Shown here piece after piece: positions 61,515 through 64,000 of a stretch of 64,000 bases of DNA. The stretch comes from Bacillota bacterium (lineage in GTDB: Bacteria > Bacillota > Clostridia > Clostridiales > Clostridiaceae), in NCBI GenBank assembly GCA_030706015.1, contig JAUZPI010000001.1:62001-126000 (forward strand), written 5' to 3'. The notes beneath the pieces were generated by a model. It saw only the letters and a program-made list of their open reading frames with translations, made no database searches and was not told the DNA's origin. The position numbers and the translations under genes were made by a program. Positions within the stretch are counted from its first letter, which is position 1, and every line of letters starts with the position of its first letter.

Positions 61515-62507
61515 CTATAATTCCTTATAATATGTGATATTATTTGAACATTGAGTTCCAAAATCTTTTTTAAATTTCGCCAACCCAAGATTTAAATACT
61601 TTCCATTGTCTTCAGTGCAAATGCCAAAGGAAAAATATTTAAAATCCTTATCCTTGGCCAGTTTAATTAAGTTGTAATTTAAAAAATTCATAGCGTAATA
61701 ATTTAAATACTCAGCATCCACTGCCAAATATTGTGTATGCAATACTCTGTTACTAAATAGAAAAACCATGCTTCCTGCAATAATTTTTTCATCTAAAAAA
61801 ACTCCATAAAAATCCATATTATTATTAAGTCTGTTGAATTTCAAATCTAACAACTCTTTATAGGTATGAACTGGCTTAGTATTATGTTTTTTTAGATTGC
61901 TGCATAGCATTTTATAAAAATCAATTATTTCTTCTTCTGATATTTTTCTAAACTTTAAATTCCATTTTAAAGAACTTTTATATCCTCTTTTTTTATTTGA
62001 ACTAAAGTTTCTTATTATACAATCTTCATAGTTGCTATAATCTATATAAAAACTTAGCTCCCTGTAAGAATTATAACTATGTTTATATAAAAAATAGTCT
62101 AAGGCTTCCGTATTATTTTCACTAAACAAAGCGGGAGTATTTTTTAATATTATTTTTTGGAACTTATTTTCCTTACAATATTCTGTTATCTGTTCTACTA
62201 AATAATTTATCACTTCTATGTTATTATACTTATTATTAATTACAATTCCTCCAAAAGTACTTCCTTTGTGAGAATAGAAAACCCTTTTACCTTCTTCTAT
62301 AAGTTGACATGCTGGAACTAGTGCAACAACATCTGTTGAATTTTTCTTTTTAAATATTAATGAATTATCTTGAAATTTATCGGGGTTATGATAATTTAAA
62401 AACCTTCTAGTTTGAAGAAATGTCCCATTGGCACTATTATTAGCAATAAAATTATCCCATATATTTTCATATTCATTGGAATATGTTAATAATTCAACAT
62501 TAACCAC
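61515..62507 (-). CDS. FemAB-like/GNAT acyltransferase
   Basis: A 330-residue protein. Two halves of acyltransferase fold are visible: an N-terminal part (NGTFLQTRRFLNYHNPDKFQ) and a C-terminal part with FSSNKKRGYKSSLKWNLKF, DFYGVFLDEKIIAGSMVFLF and FSFGICTEDNGKYLNLGLAK, as in FemAB-type enzymes of polysaccharide clusters. It probably adds an acyl or aminoacyl group to an amino sugar. The start is GTG at 62507, overlapping the upstream gene by 8 bases. Confidence 0.8.
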   Translation of the reverse strand: MVNVELLTYSNEYENIWDNFIANNSANGTFLQTRRFLNYHNPDKFQDNSLIFKKKNSTDVVALVPACQLIEEGKRVFYSHKGSTFGGIVINNKYNNIEVINYLVEQITEYCKENKFQKIILKNTPALFSENNTEALDYFLYKHSYNSYRELSFYIDYSNYEDCIIRNFSSNKKRGYKSSLKWNLKFRKISEEEIIDFYKMLCSNLKKHNTKPVHTYKELLDLKFNRLNNNMDFYGVFLDEKIIAGSMVFLFSNRVLHTQYLAVDAEYLNYYAMNFLNYNLIKLAKDKDFKYFSFGICTEDNGKYLNLGLAKFKKDFGTQCSNNITYYKEL

Positions 62508-63402
62508 AACCTACCACCCTAAAAAAATGCTTCAGTTTTTTATAGAAAACTACATCTAAATAGATTAGACATAATACATACATTGGAAGTGACTTATTAA
62601 TTCTGCAATACTCAAATTTCTTTAATCTATAAATAAAGAAACCAATTTTATCTTTATGCAGTAAGATTTCTTTTTTTATGGATAGAGCAAGATCTTGTGC
62701 TAAAATTGGGTTTGGCTTTTTAGAAGTGCTAACTCCTCCAAGTCTATATTTTATTAAAGGTATATTTAAAAAGTATATTTTTTCGCCCTCTCTTACTATT
62801 TTTAAGTATTTTGGATAATCCTCTAACAATCTATATTCCTCATTGAAATATCCATACTTTTCAAAAAAACTTCTATGATATGAAGTGCATGCACCTGAAA
62901 TAAAGTTTCCCTCACATAAGGCTCTAAATAATTTATTCCCCCCTTCATTTAGCAGTCTTATTTGACTTTGTTTAGGTTCCATATAACTAGGTTCATCATT
63001 ACCTTCTTCGCAAACTGCTTTATAGCCCGTTAAAATTAAACATTTATTAGTTATGAAACTTTCTACTATAGAATTTACAACATTTCTATCATAAAAACAG
63101 TCATCAATAGCAAGTGATATTATATATGTTCCATTACTTTCTCTTATTGCATTATTAAAATTTTTAACTGTACCTACATTTTTCTCATTAGAAATTATTT
63201 TGTAGTTTACTATGTTTGAACCTTTGTATTTTTCTATATACTCTCTAAAGTATTCTATAGGAAATTTTTCAGAACAATCATCACTAACTATTATTTCAAT
63301 ATTGTTGTAATCCTGCAGCAATATTGAATCAATGCATTGCTTAAAATACTTTAAATTGTTATAACTTAAAACAATAACTGAAACTAAAGGATTATCATGC
63401 AC
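62500..63402 (-). CDS. Family 2 glycosyltransferase
   Basis: A 300-residue GT-A enzyme. PLVSVIVLSYNNLKYFKQCI opens the nucleotide-binding fold; EIIVSDDCSEK gives the first acidic site; SLAIDDCFYDRN replaces the usual DxD region; FEKYGYFNEEYRLLEDYPKY is the family's acceptor-side motif. The start is GTG at 63402 after AGGGGGA. Adds a sugar to the growing repeat unit; donor unknown. Confidence 0.9.
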   Translation of the reverse strand: MHDNPLVSVIVLSYNNLKYFKQCIDSILLQDYNNIEIIVSDDCSEKFPIEYFREYIEKYKGSNIVNYKIISNEKNVGTVKNFNNAIRESNGTYIISLAIDDCFYDRNVVNSIVESFITNKCLILTGYKAVCEEGNDEPSYMEPKQSQIRLLNEGGNKLFRALCEGNFISGACTSYHRSFFEKYGYFNEEYRLLEDYPKYLKIVREGEKIYFLNIPLIKYRLGGVSTSKKPNPILAQDLALSIKKEILLHKDKIGFFIYRLKKFEYCRINKSLPMYVLCLIYLDVVFYKKLKHFFRVVGCG

Positions 63403-63450
63403 ATAGTGTCCCCCTAAATATTTCTATAAGGTTAATAATAAAATCGTTAA

Positions 63451-63999
63451 TCAATCTAAAAGTTTTCCTAGTTCATAATTTACACTGTCAGGAAAAAAAG
63501 GTTCAAAGCCGCTGGCAGGAGTAAAAGTTAATTCTCCAAATACTGTCTGATTATTAACAGAATAAAAATCTACCCTTACAAACTTGAACTTGTTAGAAAG
63601 CTTCTGAGCCAAAAGGACCATTTCATCTAAATTTTCAGGTCTTGGAACCTCCACAGCTGCATTTTCATAAAGATGATTTTTAAAGCAAGATTTCATATTC
63701 AATAATTGCCAATTAGTATTATAAAAATTTTTCTTCTGCTTTGTATATTTGTCAATATCAACCTGTATAAATGCAGGTTTTCCTTTAAAACAAAAGAATT
63801 TATAATCTACTAAAGAATTATTTTTATCATCTAAGTATTCCTCACATACAATCCTAGGCTTCACCAATTTGTATTGAGGTTCCCTTGAAATTTTATAGAA
63901 GTCTTCATTTAACCAGTATTTAAGCTGTTTCTTGGCTCCATCAATATCTAATTTTTCTTTATCACTACAGATAATATTGTACCCCGAGCCATGAGTGCA
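63451..63999 (-). CDS. TupA-like ATP-grasp protein (5' end outside window)
   Basis: About 182 C-terminal residues of a TupA-like ATP-grasp protein, open to the right edge. CTHGSGYNIICSDKEKLD binds nucleotide. KPRIVCEEYLDDKN and LVDYKFFCFKGKPAFIQVD follow, then the metal site ending VRVDFYSVNNQTVFGELTFT PASGFEPF. In teichuronopeptide-type systems such enzymes ligate an amino acid to a uronic acid or similar. The true start is beyond the window. Confidence 0.88.
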   Translation of the reverse strand, partial: CTHGSGYNIICSDKEKLDIDGAKKQLKYWLNEDFYKISREPQYKLVKPRIVCEEYLDDKNNSLVDYKFFCFKGKPAFIQVDIDKYTKQKKNFYNTNWQLLNMKSCFKNHLYENAAVEVPRPENLDEMVLLAQKLSNKFKFVRVDFYSVNNQTVFGELTFTPASGFEPFFPDSVNYELGKLLD

Positions 64000-64000
64000 C

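Noticed and set aside
1..64000. CRISPR arrays, rRNA genes, complete prophage or insertion sequence
   Set aside because: Looked for regularly spaced repeats, rRNA-like blocks, integrase or transposase genes and found none; the only mobile-type signal is the solo hairpin end near 49300.

Overview
The window is very AT-rich and compact, with strong AGGAGG-type ribosome-binding sites. Its families (SAM-I and ZTP riboswitches, cobalamin MetH, PadR/DUF1700/DUF4097 modules, Uma2 proteins, RNase J, TupA-like polysaccharide genes) point to a low-GC Firmicute, most likely Clostridium sensu stricto. All calls were made by reading the sequence; no database search was run.

Layout. 0-1 kb: 3' end of a MATE efflux pump. 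1.1-8 kb, minus strand: an atypical chaperone set (TPR protein, TPR/J-like protein, GrpE-like protein, short Hsp70) preceded by two WYL-domain regulators. 8.1-10.5 kb, plus strand, divergent from the WYL genes: RNA ligase RtcB, a 457-base non-coding interval, and a shortened slipin-like gene. The interval holds a circularly permuted tRNA-like fold (9483-9554; T arm before D arm, acceptor stem closed by a 5-base loop, anticodon stem open) and a second RNA built around a compact three-way junction (9589-9796). I regard this as the most interesting part of the window. 10.6-15.5 kb: a lipoprotein, then a secreted small protein with a three-gene ABC transporter (bacteriocin-like), bracketed by two near-identical hairpins. 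15.5-18 kb: a Uma2 protein, a 41-codon ORF, and a decayed leuD-leuC/LysR locus. 18-22 kb: metH. 22-31 kb: a soluble chemoreceptor, nitroreductase, PadR-DUF1700-DUF4097 operon, EamA transporter, LigB-type dioxygenase, azoreductase/HxlR pair, lipase-like hydrolase and acetyltransferase. 31-37 kb: a second Uma2, a TetR-hydrolase operon, and an ABC transporter with an 828-residue permease.

37-46 kb: a ZTP riboswitch ahead of a stand-alone AICAR transformylase, cysK, PadR and TetR regulators, a CDP-alcohol phosphatidyltransferase, an exonuclease-BRCT fusion, and a SAM-I riboswitch ahead of metI-metC. Together with metH these cover cysteine to cystathionine to homocysteine to methionine. 46-55 kb: a SWIM-SNF2 ATPase, a metallo-hydrolase, a transglutaminase-like protein, unknown membrane and secreted proteins, and two DUF2382 stress-type proteins. 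55-64 kb, minus strand: a surface polysaccharide cluster (initiating glycosyl-phosphate transferase, RNase J lying inside the cluster, Wzx-like flippase, DegT aminotransferase, FdtA-like ketoisomerase, FemAB-like acyltransferase, family-2 glycosyltransferase, TupA-like ATP-grasp) that runs off the right edge.

No rRNA, ordinary tRNA, CRISPR array, prophage or intact insertion sequence was seen. Smaller repeats are a three-copy palindromic intergenic element with compensatory base changes and a solo IS200/IS605-like hairpin end.
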